Shown piece by piece: positions 38,582 to 48,688 of a DNA stretch of 64,000 nt. Origin of the DNA: Bartonella sp. AU55XJBT. GTDB taxonomy: Bacteria > Pseudomonadota > Alphaproteobacteria > Rhizobiales > Rhizobiaceae. The notes under the pieces were generated by a model, which was not told the origin of the DNA, ran no database searches, and saw only the letters and a list, made by a program, of their open reading frames with translations. How positions within the stretch are numbered: position 1 is the first letter of the stretch; every line of letters begins with the position of its first letter. Location of the stretch: positions 1 to 64,000 of the forward strand of contig NZ_JAQITC010000006.1 in the NCBI RefSeq assembly GCF_028618525.1. Direction: 5' to 3'. Made by a program: the position numbers and the translations under genes.

Positions 38582-38737
38582 ATGGATGTGCAAGACGAAC
38601 AAACACTTGCTGAGGATCTTTTATCAACGACTGTAGCTGCTTGGGGGCATAATATTGTATAAAAAAACGCATGGCATGAGGTCCAAAAAACGCATAAAAG
38701 TGCATTGCACTTCTCAGAACTGCTCATTTCCTTTTAG
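38582..38737 (+). pseudogene. Fragment of an unidentified, possibly phage-derived gene
   Basis: ATG 38582 reads MDVQDEQTLAEDLLSTTVAA and WGHNIV, then TAA (38660), then the same frame continues KNAWHEVQKTHKSALHFSEL to TAG 38735. The first part is faintly like phage tail-assembly chaperones. The interruption and shortness mark it as a remnant. Identity is weak. Confidence 0.25.
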
Positions 38738-38866
38738 TTTAATGAGTGCTCATTATGCATCCTTTAGGCAAGACTTGCGATGGAAGGACTTTACGGAAAA
38801 AATCAATGCGTTTTATTTAAAAGATTCAAGCTTAATACGTTCTTCAATAGGGAAGGGTATTTCACA

Positions 38867-40210
38867 ATGTTTGTTGTGATGAAGCAATTGCTCTCTCTTG
38901 GCATGCCACTGGCTGTTGGGTTTATCTCGCAGATGATGATTTCCTTTACAGATGCAGCGCTTGTGGCGCATTTAGGTGTTCAAGCCTTAAGTGGTACAAT
39001 GTTAGCTCTGAGTCTGTTTAGTTTTGTGATGTTGTTGGGGCTAGGGATTATTACTGCGGTTGCACCAAAACTTGCGGAAAGTTTTCGCAGACAAGATAGA
39101 TATGCATTGAAGGCGTGGTTTGATCAAGGAATATGGCTTTCCCTTTTGATTGGAATGATGAGTGCAATCATTTTACTCAATACGAGGAATATTTTGTGTC
39201 TTCTCGAACAAGATGAGACAATTGCTAAGATAGCGCAGGAATATAATAGTGGTGCTGCTATAGGGGTGGTGTTTTTTTATCTTTATGTAAATAGCCGTGG
39301 ATTACTTTCAGCAATTGGTCATCCCAAGCCTTTAACTTTTGTTATGCTTGCAGCTATCCCTATGAATTTTCTTATTTCTTGGCTGCTTATTTTTGGTATA
39401 GGTCCTGCAAGCGGATTAGGTGTCTTTGGTGCTGGAATTGCGAGTAGTTTGATCCGTATTTTGATTGTTATGGCAGTGGCAATCATTCTGTCCCACAATT
39501 CTGCTTTTCATTCCTTTCACTTTCATTATTTGCGACCAAAGTTTGAGATTTCACGAATCATAAAATTGCTGTTCGTAGGATTTCCCATTGGTATACGTAT
39601 TCTTATTGCGGAAGGTTTTCCTTCTGTCATTGCCTTCATGATTACAGCTTTTGGGGTTGAAGCTTTGGCAGCACATACGATTGGAATGCGTCTTGATATG
39701 CTTATTTCTGTGGTGGCTTTGGGTATTTCTAGCGCAGCCGCGACAATAGCAGCGTGGTATAGGGCAGATGGGAATCATATGGCTCTAAAACAGTTACGTA
39801 TGAATGTCACAATTTTTGCTATAGCTTATGTCTTGTTTTTATCAGGGGGTGTTTATTTTTCTTATGAATTCATTCTTTCAATCATCTTTGACATTTCTTC
39901 AGTCCACGTTATTGTTTTCTCTTGGGAGTTGCTTCCGTTTATCTTATTGTCTTTTGCTTTTGGCACTTTAGGAGCCATGCTCAATGGCATACTTATGGGT
40001 TTGCTTGATACGTTTTGGCCAACAATTGTTGTAACAATAAGCTATTGGGGGATAGGCTTATTTGGGGGAGCTCTCATGGCACATTTTTTTGAATATGGCT
40101 TTATTGGCTATTGGCTTGGCATGATTGGTGCCAGTTTAATCGTTTCTCTCTTTAATTATATGCGCGTGGGGTATTTAATAAAACGCAATCCTATGTTTGG
40201 GGCGGGATGA
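38867..40210 (+). CDS. MATE-family efflux transporter
   Basis: A 447-residue multidrug/toxin extrusion protein with twelve hydrophobic segments in two homologous halves. Family parts are LGMPLAVGFISQMMISFTDA, ALSGTMLALSLFSFVMLLGL, NSRGLLSAIGHPKP in the first half and GFPIGIRILIAEGFPS, LAAHTIGMRLDML in the second. Such proteins export cationic compounds by H+ or Na+ antiport. ATG 38867 is the best start by alignment, with GAAGGGT upstream; the open frame begins earlier. It lies inside the last island module. Its composition is close to core genes, so it may be an older resident. Confidence 0.85.
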   Translation: MFVVMKQLLSLGMPLAVGFISQMMISFTDAALVAHLGVQALSGTMLALSLFSFVMLLGLGIITAVAPKLAESFRRQDRYALKAWFDQGIWLSLLIGMMSAIILLNTRNILCLLEQDETIAKIAQEYNSGAAIGVVFFYLYVNSRGLLSAIGHPKPLTFVMLAAIPMNFLISWLLIFGIGPASGLGVFGAGIASSLIRILIVMAVAIILSHNSAFHSFHFHYLRPKFEISRIIKLLFVGFPIGIRILIAEGFPSVIAFMITAFGVEALAAHTIGMRLDMLISVVALGISSAAATIAAWYRADGNHMALKQLRMNVTIFAIAYVLFLSGGVYFSYEFILSIIFDISSVHVIVFSWELLPFILLSFAFGTLGAMLNGILMGLLDTFWPTIVVTISYWGIGLFGGALMAHFFEYGFIGYWLGMIGASLIVSLFNYMRVGYLIKRNPMFGAG

Positions 40211-40341
40211 GATTGAGGCGGGAATTAGTTGTTGGTGGCTATGAATGCGGGATTTTTGGCTTGTGCTGGGAGTGTTTTTGCGTGCATAGACACATTTGTG
40301 GAAAGTGCTGCGATTCAACATTATTCAAGCTTATTACGAGT

Positions 40342-41328
40342 TTAGTCATCACTTTTTTTACGCCGAGGTTTCTCAAGGGCTTTAATTGCTTTATCAAAAT
40401 CAGTTTCGGCATGGTCTTTGACAATCTTTGCTGTGATTGTGCCAGAATTTTGTAAAATATTTCGCTGCTCAAGCTCAAGGAGCTTACCTAATTGTTTTGC
40501 CCAATCTTCCATAGTCATTGGTATTTTTCGCTCTGCGCGGCTCTCTACTAAATCAAGATAAGCATTAACAATTAAGCCAAGCTGCTTAAGTTCATCTTGT
40601 GTTAGGTCGTTTTTAGCAATTGTGATATCGGTTTTTACAATTTTACTATGTGGAGAATTCTCCCACGTTGCTAAGCCCATATGTTCTTTTTTGCTGTCTG
40701 CTCGCTTAAACATCAGTTCATCTGCTGTTTGTCCGTGCACAGCGAAATGCATACTTATTCTGAACTTTTGCGAAAAACTCGTGTGTCGTTGGCGCATCTT
40801 TGTTATAATCTATACTGGTTGTATAAATATGTGTAATTTTTTGATACCGTTTTCACTAAGGCGAATTTCTCTTATTTCAGCGAGTAAATGTTCTAAATAA
40901 TCTTCATTAAGAGTCATGCCGTTCTCAAGGTGCTTTTTGTCTATGACATAGCTTCTAATTGCAAAATCACGTAATATTTGCGTTGCCCATTGTCGAAATT
41001 GTGTCGCGCGTTTGGAATTAACCCGATATTCAACAGCGATAATGGCATCGAGGTTATAAAATTGAGTATTATAGTTTTTACCATCAGAGGCAGTTATCCG
41101 GAAAATCCGGATAACTGAGTTTTCATCTAATTCTTGAGTTTCAAATATATTTTTTAAATGTTTTCTGATTGTACGTACATCTACGCTGAATAACTCTGCC
41201 ATGAGCTTTTGACTAAGCCAGATTGTATCATTTTCATAGCGAACTTTAATGCTGTCTTCACCAGCTTGTTGAGTGAAAATCAGAAATTCAGCAGTGCTAT
41301 TGCGGATGGTTAATTTTTTAGGGGGCAT
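40342..41328 (-). pseudogene. rhuM: RhuM-family gene split by frameshifts
   Basis: Two reading frames on the minus strand together match one RhuM-type protein. The first (41328 down to 40810) reads IKVRYENDTIWLSQKLMAEL, TASDGKNYNTQFYNLDAIIA and RVNSKRATQFRQWATQILRD; it stops shortly after RLSENGIKK. The missing link THIYTTSIDYNKDAPTTHEF is present in another frame between about 40840 and 40780, and the rest (NKMHFAVHGQTADELMFKRA to the end at 40342) in a third. A run of six A near 40842 is a likely slip site. RhuM proteins are common on islands and prophages; their function is unclear. ATG 41328 follows AGAAGGTATCAG. Confidence 0.8.
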
Positions 41329-41662
41329 CTGATACCTTCTTAAAACGCGTCTTTTGCTGCTGAATGCTACGAGTTTTCTGTTGGCTGTCAAACGATATTG
41401 GCAAAAGGCTAAGGACAATAATTCACGCTCGTTTGCACTGTTTATATAAGAAGAAGATTAGCACGCGATATATGACGTGCAGTACCATTTCCCCATCATG
41501 TTTGATACAATCAGCAGCTTAGAATGATGATAAGAACGATTTTGCTTTGATAGACGTTATATATTCTATAAAAATTAAGTTGATTAAAATATTTTTTGTG
41601 ACATTCATGCATGGGATGGTACCATAATAGCGGGGCTTGATTGTGTTTTAAGTTGGTGTGTT
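41329..41662. other. Island end and upstream region of the glutamine-synthetase-like gene
   Basis: Contains repeat copy E. After 41490 the sequence carries no module-start similarity. The promoter of the following operon should lie here; no clear boxes can be fixed. Confidence 0.4.
41455..41490 (+). repeat. Island repeat copy E (probable island end)
   Basis: AGATTAGCACGCGATATATG followed by ACGTGCAGTACCATTT. As the last member before core genes resume, it is the best candidate for the distal attachment remnant matching the GTACCATTT at the tRNA-His 3' end. Confidence 0.65.
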
Positions 41663-43090
41663 ATGGCTGTGAAAAATGGTAAACAAATAAAAAGTAAGGG
41701 TTCTAAGCCTGTTTCTGGTTTTCTTAAAAACTTGCGGGGTGTAAACAATTGGGAACAAGTTTTACAATGGCTTGCTTTCCGTAATGTAGAAGATATTGAG
41801 TGTATTACGCCTGATCAAGCAGGTGTGCCGCGTGGCAAGATGATGCTTTCTAAAAAATTTACATCGGAAACATCATTAGCGCTACCTTCAGCGGTTTTTA
41901 TGGCAACAATTTCAGGAGATTATCCTGAAGATGGTCATGGCTTTGAATATCCTAAAACTGATGGTGATTTGCGTCTTGAGCCTGATTTATCTACGCTAAG
42001 CATTGTGCCATGGGAAGATGCTCCAACAGCACAGGTGATTTGTGATCTTGTATATCAAAATGGAGAGGTCGTTGATTATACACCACGAAATGTTTTGCGA
42101 AAAGTAGTCAACTTTTATACGCAAATGGATCTAAAGCCGGTTGTTTCACCAGAAATTGAGTTTTATTTAGTCGAGAAAAACCCAGATCCTGATTATCCTT
42201 TAGTTCCTCCTGTTGGTCGTTCTGGACGTTCAATTGGTGGGGGGCAAGGGTATTCGATTGCCGGTGTGAATGAATTTGATGAGTTCATTGATGATATTTA
42301 TCATTTTTCGGAAGCGCAAGGATTGGAGATTGATACGCTTATTCATGAGGAAGGGGCCGGTCAGTTTGAAATCAATTTACGCCATGGTGATCCGATTGAA
42401 TTGGCTGATCAAGTTTTTATGTTCAAACGTACAATTCGTGAAGCAGCACTTAAACATAATATGTATGCAACTTTTATGGCTAAGCCCATTCAAGGACAGC
42501 CGGGTTCTGCTATGCATATTCACCAATCAGTCGTTGATAAGAAGACAGGGATGAATATTTTTACGCAGGAAGATGGTGGAGAAAGTATTTATTTTCGCTA
42601 TTTTATTGGTGGATTACAAAGACATATGGCAGGGGGACTTGTCATGCTTGCGCCTTATGTCAATTCTTATCGACGTCTTATGCCGGATGTTTCAGCACCT
42701 GTTAATTTGCGATGGGGATACGATAACCGTACCACAGCATTTCGTGTCCCTCGCTCTGCTCCTCAAGCGCGGCGTGTCGAGAATAGGCTTCCTTCGTCAG
42801 ATGCGAATCCTTATTTAGCCCTTGCTGCTTCTCTAGCGTGTGGTCTCATTGGTTTACAGCAAAAAATTGAACCGGATGAGCCAACAACAAATAATGTGAA
42901 TGCTGATAATATTGAGTTACCGCGTGGTCTTATTGAAGCGGTTAATTTATTTGAACAAGATACAGAAATACGTGCTATTCTAGGAGATGTGTTTGTCAGT
43001 ACTTATGCTGCGATCAAACGACAAGAGTTTGAAACTTTTATGGAAGTGATTAGCCCGTGGGAGCGCGAATATCTCTTGCTTAATGTTTGA
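41663..43090 (+). CDS. Glutamine synthetase family protein (probable gamma-glutamylamine synthetase)
   Basis: A 475-residue enzyme with the glutamine-synthetase fold. Metal and substrate segments are present: SPEIEFYLVEK, HEEGAGQFEINLRHGD, GSAMHIHQSVVD, PVNLRWGYDNRTTAFRVPRS. The form and length fit the PuuA/GlnA3-like branch that gamma-glutamylates putrescine, ethanolamine or other amines, rather than the adenylylated GlnA: the Tyr adenylylation region is not evident. It overlaps at its end with an FAD oxidoreductase of PuuB/DadA type, the usual partner in the putrescine route. Exact amine is not known. Confidence 0.85.
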   Translation: MAVKNGKQIKSKGSKPVSGFLKNLRGVNNWEQVLQWLAFRNVEDIECITPDQAGVPRGKMMLSKKFTSETSLALPSAVFMATISGDYPEDGHGFEYPKTDGDLRLEPDLSTLSIVPWEDAPTAQVICDLVYQNGEVVDYTPRNVLRKVVNFYTQMDLKPVVSPEIEFYLVEKNPDPDYPLVPPVGRSGRSIGGGQGYSIAGVNEFDEFIDDIYHFSEAQGLEIDTLIHEEGAGQFEINLRHGDPIELADQVFMFKRTIREAALKHNMYATFMAKPIQGQPGSAMHIHQSVVDKKTGMNIFTQEDGGESIYFRYFIGGLQRHMAGGLVMLAPYVNSYRRLMPDVSAPVNLRWGYDNRTTAFRVPRSAPQARRVENRLPSSDANPYLALAASLACGLIGLQQKIEPDEPTTNNVNADNIELPRGLIEAVNLFEQDTEIRAILGDVFVSTYAAIKRQEFETFMEVISPWEREYLLLNV

Positions 43091-43101
43091 GGTTTATCAC
43101 G

Positions 43102-44385
43102 ATGATTGGCTCTAATCCAATTTCTCCAGGAATTTCTTGGTATGAAGATACTTTAGAAGAACGCCCCTCTTATCCTTCTTTTTGTGAAGATAGACAGTGT
43201 GATGTGGTCATTATTGGGGGGGGATTGACAGGCCTTTCAGCTGCTTATCATTTAGCGAACACTGGAGTGGATGTTGTTTTATGTGAAGCATCACATTTTG
43301 GGGATGGAGCTTCAGGGCGCAATGGTGGACAATTGGGAACGGGGCAACGGCAATGGGTTGAAACGTTAGAGAAAAAATATGGTTTTGAGCGCAGTAAAGT
43401 GCTATTTGATTTAGCAGAAGAAGCTAAAAGAGATATTTTATCTTTATGTGCAATGCCTGATTTTCAATGCGATTTTATGGCAGGACAGCTTTCTGTAACC
43501 CATAAAAGGCGTGAGCTTTTCTCTTATCAACGGCATATTGAGACGATGCAGCGTTATGGCTATCACGCGCTTACTTTTATGGATAGGGCTGAAACATCTA
43601 GGCGACTTGGATCGTCTTTTTATTGTGGTGGTATTTATGATGCGGATACCGGCCATATAAATCCCTTAAAATTGATTGTTGGGTTGGCAAAAAGGGCTAA
43701 AGATGCTGGTGCTAAGCTTTATGAGAAGACACAAGTAACAACCGTGAAGAGCAAGGGAGCTCTTTGGAATGTAATAACAGAAAAAGGGAGTATAACAGCA
43801 GAGCATGTTTTACTCGCAACGAACGGGTATAAACTTGGTTTGCAGCATTTTGTTCAGAAAAATATTGTTTCTATTCGCTCGTATATTGGAGCAACGGAAC
43901 CATTACCAAAGAACAGTTCAATCCTCGCAGGCGGTGAATCAGTTGATGATTCCCGTTTTATGGTGCGCTATTTTCGCAAAAGCATCGATAATCGTCTCTT
44001 ATTTGGTGGTGTAGAAAGTTACAATAATCAGAATCCTATAAATTTAGATGTACGTATAAAACGGCAAATTGCTGAAATTTATCCTCAATTACACTCTATC
44101 AATCTCAGCCATCGTTGGGGGGCAACGGTTGCCATCACGGTTGAGCGTATGCCTTATGTTCGCCAACTTTTCTCAAGGATGACTTATTGTGGCGGTTATT
44201 CAGGGCATGGCGTTATGCTTGCTCCTTTTATGGGAAAATTGTACGCAGAATGGTTGACAGGGAATCATGAACGTTTTGCTTATTTTCAGGACTTAAAGAT
44301 TTCATCTTTTCCGGGAGGAAGCGTTTTGCGTTATCCACTTATATTTTTAGCAATGCGTTGGTTTTCTTTAATGGATCGCCTTTAA
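43102..44385 (+). CDS. FAD-dependent amine/amino-acid oxidoreductase (PuuB/OrdL-like)
   Basis: A 427-residue DAO-family flavoenzyme. The dinucleotide-binding loop is VVIIGGGLTGLSAAYHLANT near residue 37, followed by ASHFGDGASGRNGGQLGTGQ typical of the PuuB/OrdL group, and near the C-terminus CGGYSGHGVMLAPFMGKLYA. It probably oxidises the gamma-glutamylated amine made by the preceding enzyme to an aldehyde. ATG 43102 is chosen with GAGG nine bases ahead. It follows its partner by 11 bases, so they form one operon. The N-terminus before residue 30 (SPGISWYEDTLEERPSYPSF) is typical of the group. Confidence 0.88.
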   Translation: MIGSNPISPGISWYEDTLEERPSYPSFCEDRQCDVVIIGGGLTGLSAAYHLANTGVDVVLCEASHFGDGASGRNGGQLGTGQRQWVETLEKKYGFERSKVLFDLAEEAKRDILSLCAMPDFQCDFMAGQLSVTHKRRELFSYQRHIETMQRYGYHALTFMDRAETSRRLGSSFYCGGIYDADTGHINPLKLIVGLAKRAKDAGAKLYEKTQVTTVKSKGALWNVITEKGSITAEHVLLATNGYKLGLQHFVQKNIVSIRSYIGATEPLPKNSSILAGGESVDDSRFMVRYFRKSIDNRLLFGGVESYNNQNPINLDVRIKRQIAEIYPQLHSINLSHRWGATVAITVERMPYVRQLFSRMTYCGGYSGHGVMLAPFMGKLYAEWLTGNHERFAYFQDLKISSFPGGSVLRYPLIFLAMRWFSLMDRL

Positions 44386-44505
44386 TAGAAACATTGATTG
44401 AAATGTAGAAAATTAATGGCTTATTTAGTATCTGTCTGCTTTAATGATGGAAGCTTTTATAAGTAATATGGGATTTCATAATCGAATAGAAAAATAAATA
44501 AGTTC

Positions 44506-45978
44506 ATGGCGCGTAAAATTACTCCAGTTTCTTCTTTTGATTGTATTGTTTTTGGTGGCAATGGTGATCTGGCTTCACGCAAACTTTTGCCGGCCTTGTA
44601 TCATTGCCAGTGTGTTGGGCAATTTAGTGAGCCAACACGTATTATTGGCGTTTCGCGCACTTCCTTAAGTCGTGAAGAATATCAAAATTTTGTCCAAGCT
44701 TGTTTAGAAAAACATATCCATCCAAAAGATCTCAATTCAACTGAACTCCATCGCTTTCTTGCACGTTTAACTTACGTTTCTGTTGATGTTTCCTCAAACC
44801 GAGGGTGGGAGGATTTAGCCCTTTTTTTGTCACAAGATTCAGCAGATATTCGAGCTTTTTATTTGGCTGTTGGTTCGTCACTTTTTGCTGATATCGCGAT
44901 GAAGTTGGGGAAAAGCAATTTGGTAACACCACAAACACGAATTATCATTGAAAAACCAATTGGTTGTGATGCAAAAACAGCGGTTTGGCTTAATGATGCA
45001 TTTGCAAGTGTTTTTAATGAAGAACAGATCTTCCGCATTGACCATTATCTTGGGAAGGAAACTGTCCAAAATTTAATGGCATTGCGATTTGTGAATACAC
45101 TTTATGAACCGCTATGGAACGCGAACTATATTGATCATGTTCAGATAACCGTTGCTGAATCTTTAGGGTTGGAGGGGCGTACAGAATATTATGAGAGTAC
45201 TGGTGCTCTACGCGATATGGTTCAAAACCATATGCTGCAGCTTCTTTGTTTGGTTGCGATGGAAATACCATTTATCAACAGTGCCAATGCTGTGCGTGAT
45301 GAAAAACTTAAAGTTTTGCATTCTTTAACACCTCTTGATGTGCATAATGTAGAGCAGAACACTGTGCGTGGGCAGTATCTTGCTGGTTTATCAAATGGTA
45401 TATCTGTAGAGTCTTATTTTGATGACTTGGGAAGAGAAAGTGAGAGCGAAACATTTGTCGCGCTTAAGGTTAAGATTGATAACTGGCGTTGGGCCGATAC
45501 ACCTTTTTATTTAAGAACAGGTAAGCGCATGTTCACGCGAATGTCTGAAATTGTTATCGTATTTAAACCTATTCCTCATAATATTTTTGATGTGGATTTA
45601 GATGAAATTTTTTCTAATCGGCTTGTTATTCGTCTCCAACCGGATGAAGGTGTAAAACAATGGTTGATGATTAAGGATCCGAGTTATGGCGGTATGCGGT
45701 TTCGTCATATTCCATTAGACATGAGTTTTGCTTCTGCATTTTTTGAACGTAACCCTGATGCTTATGAACGTTTATTAATGGACGTTATTCGTGGAGATCA
45801 AACACTCTTTATGCGTCGTGATGAAGTTGAGGCTGCTTGGCGTTGGATTGATCCAATCATTGAGGGGTGGGAAGCAATAAAACAGCCTGTTCATGGTTAT
45901 AGTGCTGGTTCATGGGGTCCCACTGCTTCGACAATCCTTATGGAACGTGATGGACGTATATGGAACAATTTAATTTAG
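44506..45978 (+). CDS. zwf: Glucose-6-phosphate 1-dehydrogenase
   Basis: A 490-residue NADP-dependent enzyme making 6-phosphogluconolactone, the entry to the Entner-Doudoroff and pentose phosphate routes. The coenzyme loop is FGGNGDLASRKLLPALYH at the N-terminus, the substrate signature is RIDHYLGKETVQNLMALRF, and IEKPIGCD and LRTGKRM are also present. Length is standard. The pgl gene begins 10 bases after its stop and edd follows, the usual Rhizobiales zwf-pgl-edd operon. Confidence 0.97.
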   Translation: MARKITPVSSFDCIVFGGNGDLASRKLLPALYHCQCVGQFSEPTRIIGVSRTSLSREEYQNFVQACLEKHIHPKDLNSTELHRFLARLTYVSVDVSSNRGWEDLALFLSQDSADIRAFYLAVGSSLFADIAMKLGKSNLVTPQTRIIIEKPIGCDAKTAVWLNDAFASVFNEEQIFRIDHYLGKETVQNLMALRFVNTLYEPLWNANYIDHVQITVAESLGLEGRTEYYESTGALRDMVQNHMLQLLCLVAMEIPFINSANAVRDEKLKVLHSLTPLDVHNVEQNTVRGQYLAGLSNGISVESYFDDLGRESESETFVALKVKIDNWRWADTPFYLRTGKRMFTRMSEIVIVFKPIPHNIFDVDLDEIFSNRLVIRLQPDEGVKQWLMIKDPSYGGMRFRHIPLDMSFASAFFERNPDAYERLLMDVIRGDQTLFMRRDEVEAAWRWIDPIIEGWEAIKQPVHGYSAGSWGPTASTILMERDGRIWNNLI

Positions 45979-45988
45979 AGCAGTAAGT

Positions 45989-46741
45989 ATGTATAGAATG
46001 AATATTGACCGTTTAAATTTTGAAACACCCACAACTCTTGCTTTAGCATTGGCTGACCGTGTTGCAGCAGAGCTTAGTATAGCTGTTTTAGAGCGCAAGC
46101 GTGCGATTTTAGCTGTTTCTGGTGGTAAAACGCCAGAATTGTTTTTTCATTATTTATCAAAAGCAGATATTGATTGGCAAAATATCATTATCACTTTGGT
46201 TGATGAACGTTTTGTCCCTGCGCACGATGAACGTTCAAATGAACATATGGTACGGTGTCATTTATTACAGAATTTTGCTGCAAAAGCACGTTTTGTAGGG
46301 CTTTATCATAAAGCAATTACTGCTGAACTTGCTGCTTTTTCAGCAGCAAATCGTATTAATAGTTTGCCTAAACCCTTTGATGTTGTTGTTTTAGGAATGG
46401 GGATTGATGGACATACGGCTTCCTTTTTTCCTGATGCTGATCGTCTAAAGCAAGCACTTGATCTTCGAACACAAGCACTTGTTCTACCACTTCATGCAAA
46501 AAGTGCCATTGAGCCAAGACTCTCTCTAACGCTGCCAGTTATTATGCAATCTCGTTGCATTATTCTCCATTTCGAAGGTTTTCAGAAACGCGATTGTTTT
46601 GAAGAAGCTTGTCAAGATGGGTCTGAAATAGAAAAACCGGTTCGGGCGATTTTGCGTAATTCTCCTCATCTTGTGCAGGTTTATTGGTCGCCTGCAGAAA
46701 ATGAAATAAGTGAATTAAAATATGAGAGACAAGGTGAATAG
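45989..46741 (+). CDS. pgl: 6-phosphogluconolactonase
   Basis: A 250-residue hydrolase of the glucosamine-6-phosphate isomerase-like (DevB) group, opening the lactone made by Zwf. Motifs: LAVSGGKTPELFFHYL, ITLVDERFVPAHDERSNEHM, and LGMGIDGHTASFFPDADRL. ATG 45989 is used; an ATG four codons later is equally possible. It is second in the zwf-pgl-edd operon, with edd 57 bases downstream. Confidence 0.95.
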   Translation: MYRMNIDRLNFETPTTLALALADRVAAELSIAVLERKRAILAVSGGKTPELFFHYLSKADIDWQNIIITLVDERFVPAHDERSNEHMVRCHLLQNFAAKARFVGLYHKAITAELAAFSAANRINSLPKPFDVVVLGMGIDGHTASFFPDADRLKQALDLRTQALVLPLHAKSAIEPRLSLTLPVIMQSRCIILHFEGFQKRDCFEEACQDGSEIEKPVRAILRNSPHLVQVYWSPAENEISELKYERQGE

Positions 46742-46798
46742 AAACGCACTCTCTCTTTAATGAATGAGGGGGAGCATCAATGAAGGGGGGAAGTAAAT

Positions 46799-48622
46799 AT
46801 GGCACTTTCCAAGACAATTGCCACAGTTACACGAAGGATTTATGAACGCTCTCGACCTACACGAGAAATTTATTTAGATCGTATCGCGAACGCACAGACT
46901 CATCGTCCCAAGCGGAGTTTTTTGGGATGTGCTAATCAGGCTCATGGTTTTGCTGCTTGTGGTGCAATAGACAAAGAGCGTTTGAAGGGAAATATCGTTG
47001 GGAATATTGGCATTATCACGGCATATAACGATATACTTTCAGCACATCAACCTTTTGAAAAGTTTCCTAACTTAATTAAAGAGGCGGCCCGTATGGTTGG
47101 TGGTGTTGCACAGGTAGCAGGGGGTGTTCCTGCGATGTGCGATGGTGTTACGCAGGGAAATGCGGGGATGGAGCTTTCCCTTTTTTCGCGTGAAGTGATT
47201 GCAATGGCGACAGCTATAAGCTTATCACACGATGTCTTTGATGCAGCATTGTATCTTGGGGTGTGTGATAAAATCGTCCCCGGTTTATTGATTGGTGCAC
47301 TCACATTTGGTCACTTACCAGGAATTTTTATACCCGCTGGTCCTATGACAACGGGGCAAGGTAATGATGAAAAAGTAAAAATACGTCAACTTTACGCGGA
47401 AAATAAAATAGATCGCCAAATATTGCTGGAATCAGAAGCCCGTTCTTATCATGGTCCAGGGACATGTACATTTTATGGGACTGCTAACTCAAATCAGGTG
47501 ATACTGGAGATGATGGGGCTGCATATGCCGGGAGCTTCTTTTGTCAATGCGAATACACCGTTGCGTGATGCTTTAACAAAAGAAGCTACAAAGCGTGTAC
47601 TTGAAATGACCGATCTTGGTGATCATTATAGACCACTTGGTATGATCATTGATGAGCGTTCTTTTGTGAATGCCATTGTAGGATTAAATGCAACAGGAGG
47701 CTCTACCAATCATACGATTCATTTGATAGCTATCGCTGCGGCTTGCGGTATTCAATTGACATGGCATGATATTGCAGAAATTTCATGCCATGTGCCTCTT
47801 TTAGCGCGAATTTATCCGAATGGTTTGGCTGATATCAATCATTTTTATGCAGCAGGGGGTATAGGATTTATTATTCGTGAGCTTATTGAGGCCGGTTTAG
47901 TGCATGAAGATGTTGCTACAGTTTTTGGTAAAGATCTCAATGCTTATGCAATTGAAGCAAAGCTTTCTGCTGATGGCTGTGTGGTGCGTGAAGCAGCTCT
48001 CAAGGAAAGTGGTGATCATAAGGTGTTAGCAGGTTGGAAAAAACCATTTCAACCGGACGGTGGCCTTCGTGTTTTATCGGGAGATTTGGGAACCGCTATT
48101 ATAAAAGTTTCATCTGTTAAACCAGAATATTGGCAAATTAAAGCACCAGTCCTTGTCTTTAATGATCAAGAGGAGCTCCAAAAATCTTTTCAATCTGGAG
48201 CGTTACATGATAAAGATTTTATCGCTGTTATTCGCTACCAAGGACCAAAAGCCAATGGTATGCCAGAGCTTCATAAATTAACCACTATTTTAGGTGTTTT
48301 ACAAGATCGTGGTCAAAGGATAGCATTGATAACGGATGGTCGTATGTCCGGAGCATCAGGAAAAGTTCCTGCTGCGATCCATGTGACACCAGAAGCTTTG
48401 GATAATGGTCCCATTGCGCAGTTGCAGGATGGTGACATTGTTTTCCTTGATGTTCATGGGGGAAAATTAACTCTTTTAGAGGATTTAGAAAAATTTAACG
48501 CGCGAACAATCACACCTCCAGATCTTTCAAAAAATGAACAAGGTCTTGGACGCGAACTCTTTCGTGTTTTCCGTCAATCGGTTAATCGTGCAGATCAAGG
48601 GGCATCTGTTTTTATGACATGA
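46799..48622 (+). CDS. edd: Phosphogluconate dehydratase (Entner-Doudoroff)
   Basis: A 607-residue iron-sulfur dehydratase of the IlvD/Edd family making KDPG from 6-phosphogluconate. Cluster-ligand segments are [20 protein letters not shown] and [17 protein letters not shown], followed by [35 protein letters not shown] and [20 protein letters not shown]. The Edd length and N-terminal [13 protein letters not shown] distinguish it from IlvD. It follows GGGGGGAAGTAAAT. KDPG aldolase (eda) is not in the window. Confidence 0.96.
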   Translation: MALSKTIATVTRRIYERSRPTREIYLDRIANAQTHRPKRSFLGCANQAHGFAACGAIDKERLKGNIVGNIGIITAYNDILSAHQPFEKFPNLIKEAARMVGGVAQVAGGVPAMCDGVTQGNAGMELSLFSREVIAMATAISLSHDVFDAALYLGVCDKIVPGLLIGALTFGHLPGIFIPAGPMTTGQGNDEKVKIRQLYAENKIDRQILLESEARSYHGPGTCTFYGTANSNQVILEMMGLHMPGASFVNANTPLRDALTKEATKRVLEMTDLGDHYRPLGMIIDERSFVNAIVGLNATGGSTNHTIHLIAIAAACGIQLTWHDIAEISCHVPLLARIYPNGLADINHFYAAGGIGFIIRELIEAGLVHEDVATVFGKDLNAYAIEAKLSADGCVVREAALKESGDHKVLAGWKKPFQPDGGLRVLSGDLGTAIIKVSSVKPEYWQIKAPVLVFNDQEELQKSFQSGALHDKDFIAVIRYQGPKANGMPELHKLTTILGVLQDRGQRIALITDGRMSGASGKVPAAIHVTPEALDNGPIAQLQDGDIVFLDVHGGKLTLLEDLEKFNARTITPPDLSKNEQGLGRELFRVFRQSVNRADQGASVFMT

Positions 48623-48688
48623 GAAATGCAAAAAGAAACAAGGCGAACCATATACAATGAAATCATGAACAATGAATTATTACAATTC

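Larger units (their letters stand above)
18822..41490. mobile_element. Accessory island at tRNA-His, built of several modules
   Basis: The region starts at tRNA-His and ends with a repeat at 41455-41490, after which core genes resume. It contains five imperfect copies of a ~30-bp repeat ending GTACCA, three related module starts (after tRNA-His, at 25691 and at 31114), a type III restriction system, transporters, and several broken genes. No intact integrase, transposase or conjugation gene is visible, so mobility is past or depends on other elements. The boundary at 41490 is inferred from the last repeat. Confidence 0.6.

Noticed and set aside
18822..41490. CRISPR array as an explanation for the repeats
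   Set aside because: The five repeats are kilobases apart, imperfect and separated by genes; no cas genes are present.
41612..41626. GGTACCAT near 41616 as a sixth island repeat
   Set aside because: Only the short GTACCAT is shared; the preceding TTAGCAC part of the repeat is missing.
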